DNA from: Rubrobacter calidifluminis
GTDB lineage: Bacteria; Actinomycetota; Rubrobacteria; Rubrobacterales; Rubrobacteraceae
Assembly (NCBI RefSeq): GCF_028617075.1
Contig: NZ_JAQKGV010000006.1
Span: forward strand, 62,001 to 126,000
Direction: 5' to 3'
Length of the DNA: 64,000 nt
Part shown: positions 34,188 to 42,407 of the stretch, in pieces
Layout of the letters: the number at the start of each line of letters is the position of its first letter
Position numbering within the stretch: the first letter of the stretch is position 1
Position numbers and translations under genes: made by a program
The notes under the pieces: generated by a model
Databases searched by the model: none
Told to the model about the DNA's origin: nothing
The model's input: only the letters and a program-made list of their open reading frames with translations

Positions 34188-35846
34188 GTGACCGAACGCG
34201 ACGCTTCTGCAGAGACAGCAGTAAAGAGAACCGGGAAGAGGCGGCGCGGGCTCGTCCACGTCCTGGCGGCCTTCACGCTTGTATCCGCGCTGCAGTTTGC
34301 CTTCGGGATGTGGATGGATGGCCGGGGATTTCTTTGGGGGGACGCCCTCAGCCGGGCTACGAGCGCGCTACTGGCGCTCTACGGCACGGATCCTCACCTG
34401 GCCGCCATAGGCTTCGTCTGGATGCCACTGCCCACGCTCGTGGAGCTCGCCTGGGTCTCGATATATCCGCTGTGGCCCGGGGTCGTCTCGAGTGGTTTCG
34501 CCTCCACCCTGACGACGGCGCTGTGTGGAGGGTGTACGGCGGCGCTGCTCATGGCGGCCTCCCGGAGGTTTGGGATCCGTCCATTCATCGGGTGGGCGTT
34601 CGTGCTCGTGGTCTGCCTGGATCCCATGCTCTTCCTTTTCGCCTCCAACGGTATGAGCGAGGGGGTCGCCGCCCCTTTTCTGATCGGCGCCACCGTCTGT
34701 ATCGCGCTGTTCTGGCATACCGGGCAGCGCAGGTATGTGGCGATGGCCGCGCTCGCGCTCGCCCTGGGCTTCGCCTCCCTCTACCAGGCGGTACAGTATG
34801 GCGGCGCCCTTCTGTTGGTGCTGGCGCTCGGCATCCTGTACGGCGACGAGGCCAGACCCTCGACCCCGCAGGGGCGGTGGCGGGCGCTGGAGGCGCTGGG
34901 GTTGCTTCTCATCGTCCCGAGCGTCTACGTGGGCTTTGTGTGGGTGGTGGCGAACTGGACGATAATGGGCGACCCATTATATTTCGCGCACAGCCAGTAC
35001 TCGAATCAGGGGGTGGTGAGCGCATACGCGGGGGCCCGGCTCGCAGCCAGGGCCTCCGGGGACCTCTGGTCGTCTGTGCTCTACGTCGGGGAGCGTACCG
35101 CTCCCTTCCTGATCCCCGCTGTTTTCCTCGTTGTGATCCGGGTACTCGAGGGAAGGTTCAGGGGCCCGGGCACCCTCGCAATAATCCTGCTCGCGCTGAG
35201 CGTGCCGCTCGGAATGATGGTGCCGCAGGTCTACTCTGGCAGTTCTTTCGGGTGGCTGCGCTACTTCATGTATCCGCTGTTCGCGGCGGCTGGATGGGGC
35301 CTGTACGAAATCGCATCCGGGAGGAAGAGGCTGCTGAGCTGCGTGCTGGTCCTTGCGGGGTGGGTCGCCGCCTTCCCGGCTGTGCTGTGGGCGATGGAAA
35401 CCCCTTCCATCGGTCAGGACGAACATCCGGTCATCCGCGCCCTGACTACCGGGGAGGACGCCTCTCAGGTGGGGTTCACGAACTACCTGGAGGATGAGGC
35501 TCCCGTCGCACGCTACGTCGAGGATCGAGTCATGCGGAGGGGAGCCGTTGTCGCCGTGGATGCGTTGCAGGGATGGCCCCTGGCCGCCCAGATGGATCCT
35601 GCAGACCTGGGTCACCTGCTGATCCTCACCCCGGACAGGAGGTTCCAGCGGGCGGTAGCCGAACCGGAGAGGTACCACGTCTCCTATCTCCTCGTGCCCG
35701 ACCCCCGGAAATACCGGGGGGATCTCATAAACCAGACCTACCCGAGCCTTTGGGAGGGGAGACAGCCGGGGTTCGAGCTGGTTGAGAAGTTCCCCGAGAC
35801 GATGCAGGGCTGGCGGCTGTACCGGGTTGAGGAGGGTGGGGCGTGA
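34188..35846 (+). CDS. GT-C type membrane glycosyltransferase (GT39/ArnT-like)
   Basis: 552 aa. About 10-11 membrane helices, with an extracytoplasmic first loop (GRGFLWGDALSRATSALLALY) resembling the Asp-containing loop of polyprenyl-phosphate-sugar transferases, then a C-terminal soluble domain (about 410-552). Such proteins transfer mannose or other sugars from a lipid carrier to proteins or polymers outside. GTG start at 34188 lacks a clear ribosome binding site. Converges on the MshEN glycosyltransferase. Confidence 0.75.
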   Translation: MTERDASAETAVKRTGKRRRGLVHVLAAFTLVSALQFAFGMWMDGRGFLWGDALSRATSALLALYGTDPHLAAIGFVWMPLPTLVELAWVSIYPLWPGVVSSGFASTLTTALCGGCTAALLMAASRRFGIRPFIGWAFVLVVCLDPMLFLFASNGMSEGVAAPFLIGATVCIALFWHTGQRRYVAMAALALALGFASLYQAVQYGGALLLVLALGILYGDEARPSTPQGRWRALEALGLLLIVPSVYVGFVWVVANWTIMGDPLYFAHSQYSNQGVVSAYAGARLAARASGDLWSSVLYVGERTAPFLIPAVFLVVIRVLEGRFRGPGTLAIILLALSVPLGMMVPQVYSGSSFGWLRYFMYPLFAAAGWGLYEIASGRKRLLSCVLVLAGWVAAFPAVLWAMETPSIGQDEHPVIRALTTGEDASQVGFTNYLEDEAPVARYVEDRVMRRGAVVAVDALQGWPLAAQMDPADLGHLLILTPDRRFQRAVAEPERYHVSYLLVPDPRKYRGDLINQTYPSLWEGRQPGFELVEKFPETMQGWRLYRVEEGGA

Positions 35847-35861
35847 TCCGGACGGGCTTCT

Positions 35862-38180
35862 CTAGGAGGGCTGCTCCCCGACGTTCTCAAAGTGCAGCCC
35901 GTGTTCGGTCTTCTGCCAGTAGTGCGGGCGGACGATCAGCTCATAGAGCGCCATATACCCCGCAATGCTCATGAGCAACCAGTAGATCGGGATCAGCAGC
36001 GTGTAGGGCGAGAGGTCGTCCTCTCCCTTGGCCACTGTTCCCATAAGGCCCAGGAAGATGAAGAAGAAGTTCCCGATGAGGAGGCTCGCGAGTGCCAGAT
36101 AGTAGACCGGACCGGGGAACAGCGCGGGAATCCAGCCTGGCCTGAGTAGTATCCAGAGCGCGAGAAGGAGCCAGAAAACGGGCGAGACCAGGACGGTGTA
36201 GATCAGGCCACCCACCGTCGCGAGCAGGTGCAGGGTGTTCTTCGCACCGACTTCCCGGCAGAGCCTGACCGGATGTCGGGTGTGGACGAGGAAGGTCTGC
36301 ATGTAGCCCTTGATCCAGCGCGAACGCTGCCGGAGCCAGTTCTTCAGCTTGCTGTTGGCCTCCTCGTAGGTGGTGGAGTCGAGCATCCTGGTGGTTTTAC
36401 CCATCCTGGCGAGTCGGATGCCGAGGTCGGCGTCCTCGGTGACGTTGTAGGGGTCCCAGCTCATCGTGTCTTTGAGCACGTCCGCCCGGAAGTGATTCGA
36501 GGTGCCGCCCAGCGGTATGGGTGCCTCCATCCTGTGCAAACCGGGCAGGAACATCTCGAACCATGCGGCGTACTCCAGCGAGAACCACCGGGTCAGGATG
36601 TTCTGGCGTGGGTTGTAGTAGTTGAGCTTGGCCTGTATACAGGCCACCTCTTCGCCGCAGTGTTCGAATCCCCACGCCGCCGCCTTGAGTTGTTTCGGGT
36701 CCGGCTGGTCCTCGGCGTCGTAGATGGTGATGAGCTCACCCCGGGCGTACAGCAGACCGTAGAGCATCGCCTTGGGTTTGGTTCTGGGTTCGCCCGGTGG
36801 TACCTTGAGGACCCGCAGCCAGCCCGGCCGCGCACCCTTTTTCGGGACCGCGACCGGCCCGGACGACTCCGGAACCTGGAGCATCCTGAGCCACCCCGGT
36901 TTGTCAACCTCTTCGACTGCCGAGAGGGTCTGTTCGTCGTCCTCCTCGACCAGCAGCAACCCGTCGAGCTTGTGTTTTGGATAGTCCAGCCGAGAGAGTG
37001 CCTCGAAGAGCGAGCGCAGCGTGGAGGGCTTCTCTTTGTAGACCGGCAGTAGCAGCGTGTAGACAGGGAGTGTACGTTCGTCCAGGGAAGCGAGATCCTC
37101 TTCGGTAGGGCTCAGGCTCGATCCGGAACGCCAGCCCTGCCAGGCCGTGTACATCCGATAGGCGCCGTAGGCGACGTAGAGCAGGGTGCCGATCGCCGCG
37201 AGCGTCGCGGCCACGGTGGCGGGGAGCAGGATGATACAGCCCACCAGCGCGGCGAGGATCAGGACCGCCCCCGCCAGCTGGAATCGAGAGAGTCGGTTGC
37301 CGAAGGCGGAGAAATGGGGCGTGCGCTCGAGCAGGCTGGCGACGACCTCGTCCACGTCGCTCCTCGCGTACAGGGCGCTCAGCAACGCCTCTATGGTCTC
37401 CGTGTCGGCGAGCTTCGGCTCGATGGGCCTCCGGAGATAATCCCTTACCGCCGCGACCTTCTCTGACGACGGATCCGCAAAAGCGACGGGGATGGAGCCC
37501 CGGGCTTCGCCGCGGAGAGCCACCGCACGATTCCTGCGTGCCAGTTCCGGGGGGAGCAGGGGAGCGGGACGCTCGGCTGGCGATGTGGAGGGCAGGCCGA
37601 GCTGCTCTGAGAGGACATCTATCAGGGTCCTCGAATCGATAGCACCCTCCGCGAGCAGTATCTCCCCGAGTCTTCCTCCGCTGCGGCGCTGTTCTCGTAG
37701 TGCCAGCAGCAGGTCTTCCTCCCCGATTGCCCCCCGGTCGATAAGCAGCCTCCCCAGACGGCGAAACTTCCGGGCTTCGTCTTCGGCGGGGGGGAAGGCC
37801 GCCGTGAGCAGGGCGTCTATCTCCCTGCCGGGGGCGAGTCGGAGGGGCCTGCTGGAGAGCGCGCCTCCCGGGAGCGGGCCGAATGGATCCGCTAGGACCA
37901 CCTCACCGGACGCGAGCGGGGCCCAGCGCCGGGCTTTGAGCAGCTCCGGTCCCGCGAGACGTGCTGCTTCCAGGTCGAGTTCGCCCCCCTCAAGCGGCCT
38001 GCCAAGCGGGGGAATCCCCGAGGCTTCCGAGAGCACTTCCACCGCGCCGGCGGGACCCAGCTCCTCGATTACCAGCCAGGAAGGATATCCGAGCTCCAGC
38101 CTCCTCCTGGCCCGCTCCACGTCACGTATGATCCCACGTTCGATGAGTCCCTCGATTAGCTCCCGCACGCTCTCCCTCAA
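35862..38180 (-). CDS. MshEN (cyclic-di-GMP receptor) domain fused to membrane GT2 glycosyltransferase
   Basis: 772 aa. Residues 1-140 form a degenerate GspE-N-like region. Residues 141-164 and 170-193 are two 24-residue motifs of the pattern RLGx6Gx6Lx3Lx2Q separated by exactly 5 residues, the published MshEN signature that binds cyclic-di-GMP. Membrane helices at about 300-345 precede the GT2 catalytic domain with DAEDQPD (485-500 region), TEDADLG and QRSRW (QxxRW), then four C-terminal helices forming the polymer channel. The layout resembles NfrB/BcsA-type synthases, so cyclic-di-GMP-activated secretion of a polysaccharide is predicted. TTG start. An internal repeat lies at 427-466. Confidence 0.88.
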   Translation of the reverse strand: MRESVRELIEGLIERGIIRDVERARRRLELGYPSWLVIEELGPAGAVEVLSEASGIPPLGRPLEGGELDLEAARLAGPELLKARRWAPLASGEVVLADPFGPLPGGALSSRPLRLAPGREIDALLTAAFPPAEDEARKFRRLGRLLIDRGAIGEEDLLLALREQRRSGGRLGEILLAEGAIDSRTLIDVLSEQLGLPSTSPAERPAPLLPPELARRNRAVALRGEARGSIPVAFADPSSEKVAAVRDYLRRPIEPKLADTETIEALLSALYARSDVDEVVASLLERTPHFSAFGNRLSRFQLAGAVLILAALVGCIILLPATVAATLAAIGTLLYVAYGAYRMYTAWQGWRSGSSLSPTEEDLASLDERTLPVYTLLLPVYKEKPSTLRSLFEALSRLDYPKHKLDGLLLVEEDDEQTLSAVEEVDKPGWLRMLQVPESSGPVAVPKKGARPGWLRVLKVPPGEPRTKPKAMLYGLLYARGELITIYDAEDQPDPKQLKAAAWGFEHCGEEVACIQAKLNYYNPRQNILTRWFSLEYAAWFEMFLPGLHRMEAPIPLGGTSNHFRADVLKDTMSWDPYNVTEDADLGIRLARMGKTTRMLDSTTYEEANSKLKNWLRQRSRWIKGYMQTFLVHTRHPVRLCREVGAKNTLHLLATVGGLIYTVLVSPVFWLLLALWILLRPGWIPALFPGPVYYLALASLLIGNFFFIFLGLMGTVAKGEDDLSPYTLLIPIYWLLMSIAGYMALYELIVRPHYWQKTEHGLHFENVGEQPS

Positions 38181-38270
38181 GACCTGCTTCAGCTCCTTCT
38201 CGAAGATCTGGAATGGTTGTTCCTTTGATCGGCACGGAGGGCGAAAACTTTAGTGATGAGGGTTATGGAA

Positions 38271-38298
38271 AAGCCCCTCCTCTGAATGGGAGGGGCTT
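38271..38298 (-). terminator. intrinsic terminator of the Asp23 cluster
   Basis: 10-bp perfect stem AAGCCCCTCC / GGAGGGGCTT with an 8-nt loop; on the minus strand it is followed by TTTT. It lies 61 bp after the DUF2273 gene stop and about 90 bp before the glycosyltransferase start, separating the two minus-strand units. Confidence 0.75.
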
Positions 38299-38358
38299 GG
38301 ATGCAATGGTGACGCGGATGGTACGAAAAGAAAGGGTTTGCCGGCCCGGATGCCGGCT

Positions 38359-38559
38359 TCAGAGGCGGTTGCTGCGCCCGCGCACCCGCTCCTGGATCTC
38401 TTCAACGTCGAGCTCACCTTCGAGGAACCTGCCCACTAGATATCCCACTATGCCCAGGATGATCGCCACCACGGTGATCCCGACCCCGAGCGTGCTGCCT
38501 ACTATCACGAGCCCCACACCGATTATCGCTCCCCACTCCCTGTAGCTGAAGGAACTCAA
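38359..38559 (-). CDS. DUF2273-type small membrane protein
   Basis: 66 aa, two hydrophobic helices (about 8-26 and 28-46) with many glycines and an acidic/basic tail (GELDVEEIQERVRGR). Small proteins of this type regularly accompany Asp23 and AmaP in actinobacteria and firmicutes. Last gene of the cluster. Confidence 0.75.
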   Translation of the reverse strand: MSSFSYREWGAIIGVGLVIVGSTLGVGITVVAIILGIVGYLVGRFLEGELDVEEIQERVRGRSNRL

Positions 38560-38598
38560 AGTCTCGTTCTCCTTTCTCTTTAGCTGGTCTTCCGGCTT

Positions 38599-39180
38599 CT
38601 ACCTGACAGAGCGTTTCTCGGAAGGCTCGAGCGTCCGCTTCACTATCACCTCTACCTCGTCCGCCCGCACCCTCTGTTTCTGGTACTCCTGCCTGATCTT
38701 CTCCTTTACTTTCTGCGCCAGGTTGGAGAGGTTCGTTCCGGAGGGAGCTTCTATGACGCAGCGTACCCGGTTGACTTCGTCCCCGCTTCGCAGGGTGATG
38801 TTTGCCGAAAGGGCTCCGGCCTCCAGTGCGGCACCCTCGGCGAGCGCCCTCAGGGCACGTGGTTGGATGCGCACCTCTTTGCCTGGGGTATCTTCTATTA
38901 TCACGTCGTCGGGACGCTTTATCCTGGGCAGGATCTCGGCCAGAAACAGCACGAAGAAGATCACCGCGGCCACGATTCCCCCCACTCCGTAGGCGCTCTT
39001 CGCGCTCTGTATGGACGAGATGGAGAGCTTCCCCAAAGCGTTGACCGCCGCCTGGTAGTCGAAGTAGGAGCTTATCTGACTCTGAGGTATCACACCATAG
39101 CCGATGAGGAGCAGGAGCACGGGGATGATTATGATTATCAGGGCGAATATGATCAGAACCAGCCGGTTGAAGAAGTTCAC
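38599..39180 (-). CDS. AmaP-like alkaline-shock membrane anchor protein
   Basis: 193 aa. N-terminal MNFFNRLVLIIFAL membrane hairpin (helices about 5-28 and 62-84), then an Asp23-like cytoplasmic domain with repeated beta/alpha pattern (ITLRSGDEVNRVRCVIEAP..., begins ITLRSGDEVNR). AmaP in Staphylococcus tethers Asp23 to the membrane. A Gls24-like fold near the C-terminus supports interaction with the two Asp23 paralogues upstream. Confidence 0.78.
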   Translation of the reverse strand: MNFFNRLVLIIFALIIIIIPVLLLLIGYGVIPQSQISSYFDYQAAVNALGKLSISSIQSAKSAYGVGGIVAAVIFFVLFLAEILPRIKRPDDVIIEDTPGKEVRIQPRALRALAEGAALEAGALSANITLRSGDEVNRVRCVIEAPSGTNLSNLAQKVKEKIRQEYQKQRVRADEVEVIVKRTLEPSEKRSVR

Positions 39181-39184
39181 CGCC

Positions 39185-39781
39185 CTACCTCACCCTCCTT
39201 CTCACGCTACGGGGGTCGGTCTCCTTGAGGTCGATCTTCACCCCGTTCGCCACCTTCTGTGGGTAGCCGAGCGCACGGATCTTCTCCCTGACCTTCCTCC
39301 CGAGCGTGTTCTTGAGCTCAGTGGGATTCGCCGCGCCTTCACGCATCTTAGCCTCCACCCTGACCTTCGCGCCGCCTCCGCGCCTGGGCTTCACGCTCGC
39401 GGAGGACTCGAGCACCCTGCCGTCTTCTTCGACGGCTTCGACCAGCTCATCTTCCAGAGCGGAGCGGCTGGTGTAGAGTCCCTGCCCCACCCTCAGGTAG
39501 CGCGGTCTCGGCGGCTTGAGCTCGGCGAAGAGCAGCAGCAGCCCTATAAGGGCGATGACCACGAGTACGACCGTCTCGAGCACCGTGGGACTCTGCCCGC
39601 CCACGTCTCGGACGAAAGCCTTCAGCCCGGAGTAGAAGGGTGTCCCGGAGAGGGGCCCCTTCAGCGGTATCTCGGAGAGGTTGTACCCGAAGAGCCCGAA
39701 GCAGTAGATGAAGAGGAAGGCGCCGCAGAACGTGAGTGCCGCGAAGACTAGTGCCATGAGGACGCGGTTGAATATTCTCAT
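39185..39781 (-). CDS. AmaP/DUF6286-like membrane protein of the Asp23 cluster
   Basis: 198 aa. Two N-terminal helices (about 5-30 and 65-88) with MRIFNRVLMAL, similar in layout to the next gene, then a basic soluble domain ending in RRVR. ATG overlaps the upstream Asp23 stop as ATGA. Probably a duplicated AmaP-type anchor; the similarity is mainly in architecture. Confidence 0.68.
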   Translation of the reverse strand: MRIFNRVLMALVFAALTFCGAFLFIYCFGLFGYNLSEIPLKGPLSGTPFYSGLKAFVRDVGGQSPTVLETVVLVVIALIGLLLLFAELKPPRPRYLRVGQGLYTSRSALEDELVEAVEEDGRVLESSASVKPRRGGGAKVRVEAKMREGAANPTELKNTLGRKVREKIRALGYPQKVANGVKIDLKETDPRSVRRRVR

Positions 39782-40134
39782 CCCTCCACGACCTCCTCCA
39801 CGTCGTCTATGACGACGCTCACCTCGCGGCGGCCGTTCCCGACCCGCCGGGATACCTCGTCCTTGACCTCTCGCCCGAGTTCGGGTAGGGACTTCGGCGG
39901 CGGGTAACCGGCGACCACGTGTACTTCTAGCTCCCCACCGCTGCCGACTACGACGCCGACGACTTTGTCGTTGGCCCCGTAGGTCGCCGCCTCGGCATAG
40001 ACTCCGCTACCGAGGCGCACGACGCCCTCCACGGCGAGGGCGGCCTCCGAGGCCGCCCTCGCCACACGAAGGGCATCATCTCCGGCAGGAAACGCTCCCC
40101 CGTGTCGCTCTTCGTTGTTCGTTGTCTCGGACAC
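39778..40134 (-). CDS. Asp23/Gls24-family protein (divergent)
   Basis: 118 aa, GTG start. Contains the Asp23 core pattern (AALAVEGVVRLGSGVYAEAATYG, then ELEVHVVAGYPPPKSLPELGREVKDEVSRRVG) and ends with VSVVIDDVEEVVEG. Cytoplasmic envelope-associated stress protein. It lies 10 bp after the canonical paralogue. Confidence 0.75.
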   Translation of the reverse strand: MSETTNNEERHGGAFPAGDDALRVARAASEAALAVEGVVRLGSGVYAEAATYGANDKVVGVVVGSGGELEVHVVAGYPPPKSLPELGREVKDEVSRRVGNGRREVSVVIDDVEEVVEG

Positions 40135-40144
40135 CCTGGAGAAC

Positions 40145-40609
40145 CTACTGCACTCTGCCGCCGCGGCCCTGCTCTATCTGACGGCGATCCTCCTCGCCTT
40201 CGTCCTCACCCGGGAAGTAGATGTCGTCAACCTCTATGTTGACCTCCTTGACCTTAAGCCCAACAAGGCTCTCTATGCGGCTTATGACGTTCCTTCTCAC
40301 AGCCTCGGCAAGCTGCGGTATCGGCTTGCCATACTCGGTGGTCATCTTCAGATCCACCGCCGTCTCCTCCTGGCCCACCTCAACGGAAACCCCCCGCGTC
40401 TGACCGCTGACTCCAGGGACGTTGCCGATGAGGTTGCCAACGGCTCCTGCAGCACCACCACTGCCCATCCTCACGCCGTCTATCTCCTGGGCGGCGATGC
40501 CGGCTATCCTGGCTACCACGTTGTCCTCTATCCTGGTCGAGCCCCGGCCGCTCTGCAGCCCACCCGACTGCTGCTGGCTCTGCCTGTTCCTCTCTCGCTG
40601 CTCGGTCAT
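40145..40609 (-). CDS. Asp23/Gls24-family alkaline shock protein
   Basis: 154 aa. Canonical Asp23: RIEDNVVARIAGIAAQEIDGVRMG, VSVEVGQEETAVDLKMTTEYG and VIGLKVKEVNIEVDDIYF-like C-terminus, with a Gln/Arg-rich N-terminal tail. Abundant membrane-proximal protein linked to cell-wall stress. ATG with GGAGGGAAG. First gene of the Asp23 operon, following csbD by 53 bp. Confidence 0.88.
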   Translation of the reverse strand: MTEQRERNRQSQQQSGGLQSGRGSTRIEDNVVARIAGIAAQEIDGVRMGSGGAAGAVGNLIGNVPGVSGQTRGVSVEVGQEETAVDLKMTTEYGKPIPQLAEAVRRNVISRIESLVGLKVKEVNIEVDDIYFPGEDEGEEDRRQIEQGRGGRVQ

Positions 40610-40662
40610 CTTCCCTCCTTGTGAGCTTTTTCTTTCCGCCGGATTCGTCTCTTTGTACGGTG

Positions 40663-40845
40663 CTACTTCCCGAACTTCTCCTTTACGTCGCCCTTCTTCT
40701 CCTTGAGCTCACCTTCCTTCTGCTCGGCCTTGCCCTCGCTCTTCTTGGCCTCGTCGCCCGTCACGGCCCCGGCCGCCTCCTTGAGCTTGCCCTTGGCCTT
40801 GTCCACAAGACCCTCCACCTTGTCGCGCTGGCTGTCGCTGGCCAT
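40663..40845 (-). CDS. CsbD-family general stress protein
   Basis: 60 aa, highly charged (MASDSQRDKVEGLVDKAKGK..., then repeats of GxxxEKxGE type), no tryptophan or cysteine. Matches the CsbD-like family, whose Bacillus member is induced by general-stress sigma factor SigB; biochemical function unknown. ATG 40845 with AAAGGAGAG. A SigB/SigF-type promoter is visible upstream. Confidence 0.85.
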   Translation of the reverse strand: MASDSQRDKVEGLVDKAKGKLKEAAGAVTGDEAKKSEGKAEQKEGELKEKKGDVKEKFGK

Positions 40846-40914
40846 CAGTCTCTCCTTTCGTTGCTCTATCGGCAAATTTTTATATCCTCAACCGTTTCAA
40901 GGATGAAGCAGTAT

Positions 40915-40939
40915 ATACCCCGACATTGTTTTTACTAAC
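40915..40939 (-). promoter_or_regulatory. SigB/SigF-type promoter upstream of csbD and the Asp23 cluster
   Basis: Minus strand GTTAGT (40939-40934), 13 bp, GGGTAT (40920-40915), close to the GTTTnn-N12-15-GGGTAT consensus of general-stress sigma factors. It lies 70 bp upstream of the CsbD start. The gene it serves is a SigB-regulon type, which supports the reading. Confidence 0.6.
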
Positions 40940-41012
40940 TTCTTGGATGTCACTTCATTTTAAAAGTGTCTTCTTGTCACCCCCATCATCTCGCTGTCGT
41001 CGTTCGGAGGTA

Positions 41013-41330
41013 TCAGCGCCTGCGGCTGGAATAGCCCCTGTTGCCGGCCACCAGCCGGTAGATCACGAGCAGTACCACCGCTCCTATCACCGAGACGATC
41101 ACCGAGGCCACGTTCACCCCGCTCACCCCGGGACCGCCCAGAGCACCGACTATCGCCCCTCCTACGATCGCCCCGACGATGCCGATCACGACAGTAACCA
41201 CCAGCCCGCCGGGATCCCTGCCGGGCATGATCCACTTCGCTATGGCGCCGGCTATGAGCCCCAGCACTATCCAGGATATGATGCCCAAGAGAAGTTCTGC
41301 ACCTCCTCGTCTTTCGTTTTCGTTTTCCAT
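41013..41330 (-). CDS. GlsB/YeaQ/YmgE-family stress membrane protein
   Basis: 105 aa from ATG 41330. Three glycine-rich membrane helices with the family pattern ISWIVLGLIAGAIAKWIMPG, GIVGAIVGGAIVGALGG and VIGAVVLLVIYRLV. Also annotated as transglycosylase-associated protein, though no enzyme activity is likely. It belongs with the Asp23/CsbD stress genes. The upstream reading to 41375 adds residues without a better start; no good ribosome binding site is seen. Confidence 0.85.
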   Translation of the reverse strand: MENENERRGGAELLLGIISWIVLGLIAGAIAKWIMPGRDPGGLVVTVVIGIVGAIVGGAIVGALGGPGVSGVNVASVIVSVIGAVVLLVIYRLVAGNRGYSSRRR

Positions 41331-41504
41331 CCCATATGACAGGGCATCTCCGGCTGGCGTTACACCTGGGAGCAAAATTTCGTTTGCGGGTTTGATCCAG
41401 ACGCCGGTCCGGGCGTAATGAAATGTGTGTGATGGTTGTCATCTCCAGAAGAGGGATTCTGTCACCGGGATCTCCCGGCCGGTTCACAGGCGAATCTTTC
41501 TGGA

Positions 41505-41735
41505 ATGGAAGGGGTGTTCTGTTTGGAGTTACCTCATGGTTACAGAGCCGACATGAGCGACCCGGACGTCATCCTGCTCCTGGCGGAGGATGGGCATGTC
41601 GTCGGGCGGTTCTCCGCGCTCGGTGCCAGCATGGAAGAGATAGGGCGCGCCGCTTGGGAGGATTTCTTTATGCGCTCCGACGAGATAGGGTGCAGCAACG
41701 AAAGCTCTCCGCACGACGAGCATGGAGGAGGGTGA
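41505..41735 (+). CDS. small hypothetical protein
   Basis: 76 aa; no family recognised. The core DPDVILLLAEDGHVVGRFSALGAS is beta-strand-like with a following helix (EEIGRAAWEDFF). Codons are GC-rich at third positions from about 41545 onward, which favours coding. Start is uncertain (ATG 41505 or 41553), with no obvious ribosome binding site. Confidence 0.45.
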   Translation: MEGVFCLELPHGYRADMSDPDVILLLAEDGHVVGRFSALGASMEEIGRAAWEDFFMRSDEIGCSNESSPHDEHGGG

Positions 41736-41772
41736 TGGAGGGAGGATTTGGGCACCTTTACAGAGGCCTGAC

Positions 41773-41790
41773 GTTGCCGCATGTGGCAAC
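41773..41790. promoter_or_regulatory. inverted repeat upstream of the ECF sigma factor
   Basis: GTTGCC GCATGT GGCAAC, perfect 6-bp arms, about 100 bp before the sigma-factor gene in its non-coding leader. Could be an operator or a small hairpin. Confidence 0.35.
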
Positions 41791-41888
41791 ATACCGCCAG
41801 CCGATCGGGAAACGTTCGTCATCCGGTAACGTGAGAAGGGTCAGAGCTGTCTAATACCGGTGATACAAAGTTAAGTGACCATGCACTT

Positions 41889-42407
41889 GTGGCGCGCACG
41901 CTCTCTGGAGACAGAGGGGCTTTCACCCGGCTCCTCAGGCGCCACGAGAAGGCGGTTTACAGGGTCTGCTACAGGGTGCTCGGAGACCCGGAGGATGCAA
42001 AAGACGCGACCCAGGAGGCTTTCATCCGGGCGTACGAGAAACTGGACAGCTTCGAGGGGCGCAGCGCTTTCCGCACGTGGCTGCTGCGCGTGGCATTGAA
42101 CGTGAGCCTGAACATTAACAAGAAAAACAGGAGAGAGCGGGCGCAGCAGCTGCCATCGGAAGAGCGGCTGCTCGGGGTGGATCCCGCCCCCGGACCCGAG
42201 CAGAGTGCGGTGAGCTCCGAGCAACTCGAGCAGCTGCACCAGGCTCTATCCCACCTCGATGACAACCACCGGGCTGCCGTGGTTCTGAGAGATCTCGAAG
42301 GGCTCTCGTACGCCGAGATCTCGCAGGTGCTCGACGTGGCGGAGGGCACGGCGCGGGTCTGGGCCTTCAGGGGTCGGGCGAAGCTGAAGGATCTCATAAG
42401 CCCATGA
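41889..42407 (+). CDS. ECF-type RNA polymerase sigma factor
   Basis: 172 aa from GTG 41889. Region 2 (RLLRRHEKAVYRVCYRVLGDPEDAKDATQEAF, shown in part) and region 4 (LSYAEISQVLDVAEGTARVWAFRGRAKL) are complete. The frame stays open upstream to a TGA at 41832, and the codons before 41889 read LSNTGDTKLSDHAL, which extends the usual DxxLVxRxxxGD N-terminus. A CTG at 41847 with AGAAGGG 6 bp upstream may be the true start. Its stop overlaps the next gene as ATGA, the usual sigma/anti-sigma coupling. Confidence 0.92.
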   Translation: MARTLSGDRGAFTRLLRRHEKAVYRVCYRVLGDPEDAKDATQEAFIRAYEKLDSFEGRSAFRTWLLRVALNVSLNINKKNRRERAQQLPSEERLLGVDPAPGPEQSAVSSEQLEQLHQALSHLDDNHRAAVVLRDLEGLSYAEISQVLDVAEGTARVWAFRGRAKLKDLISP

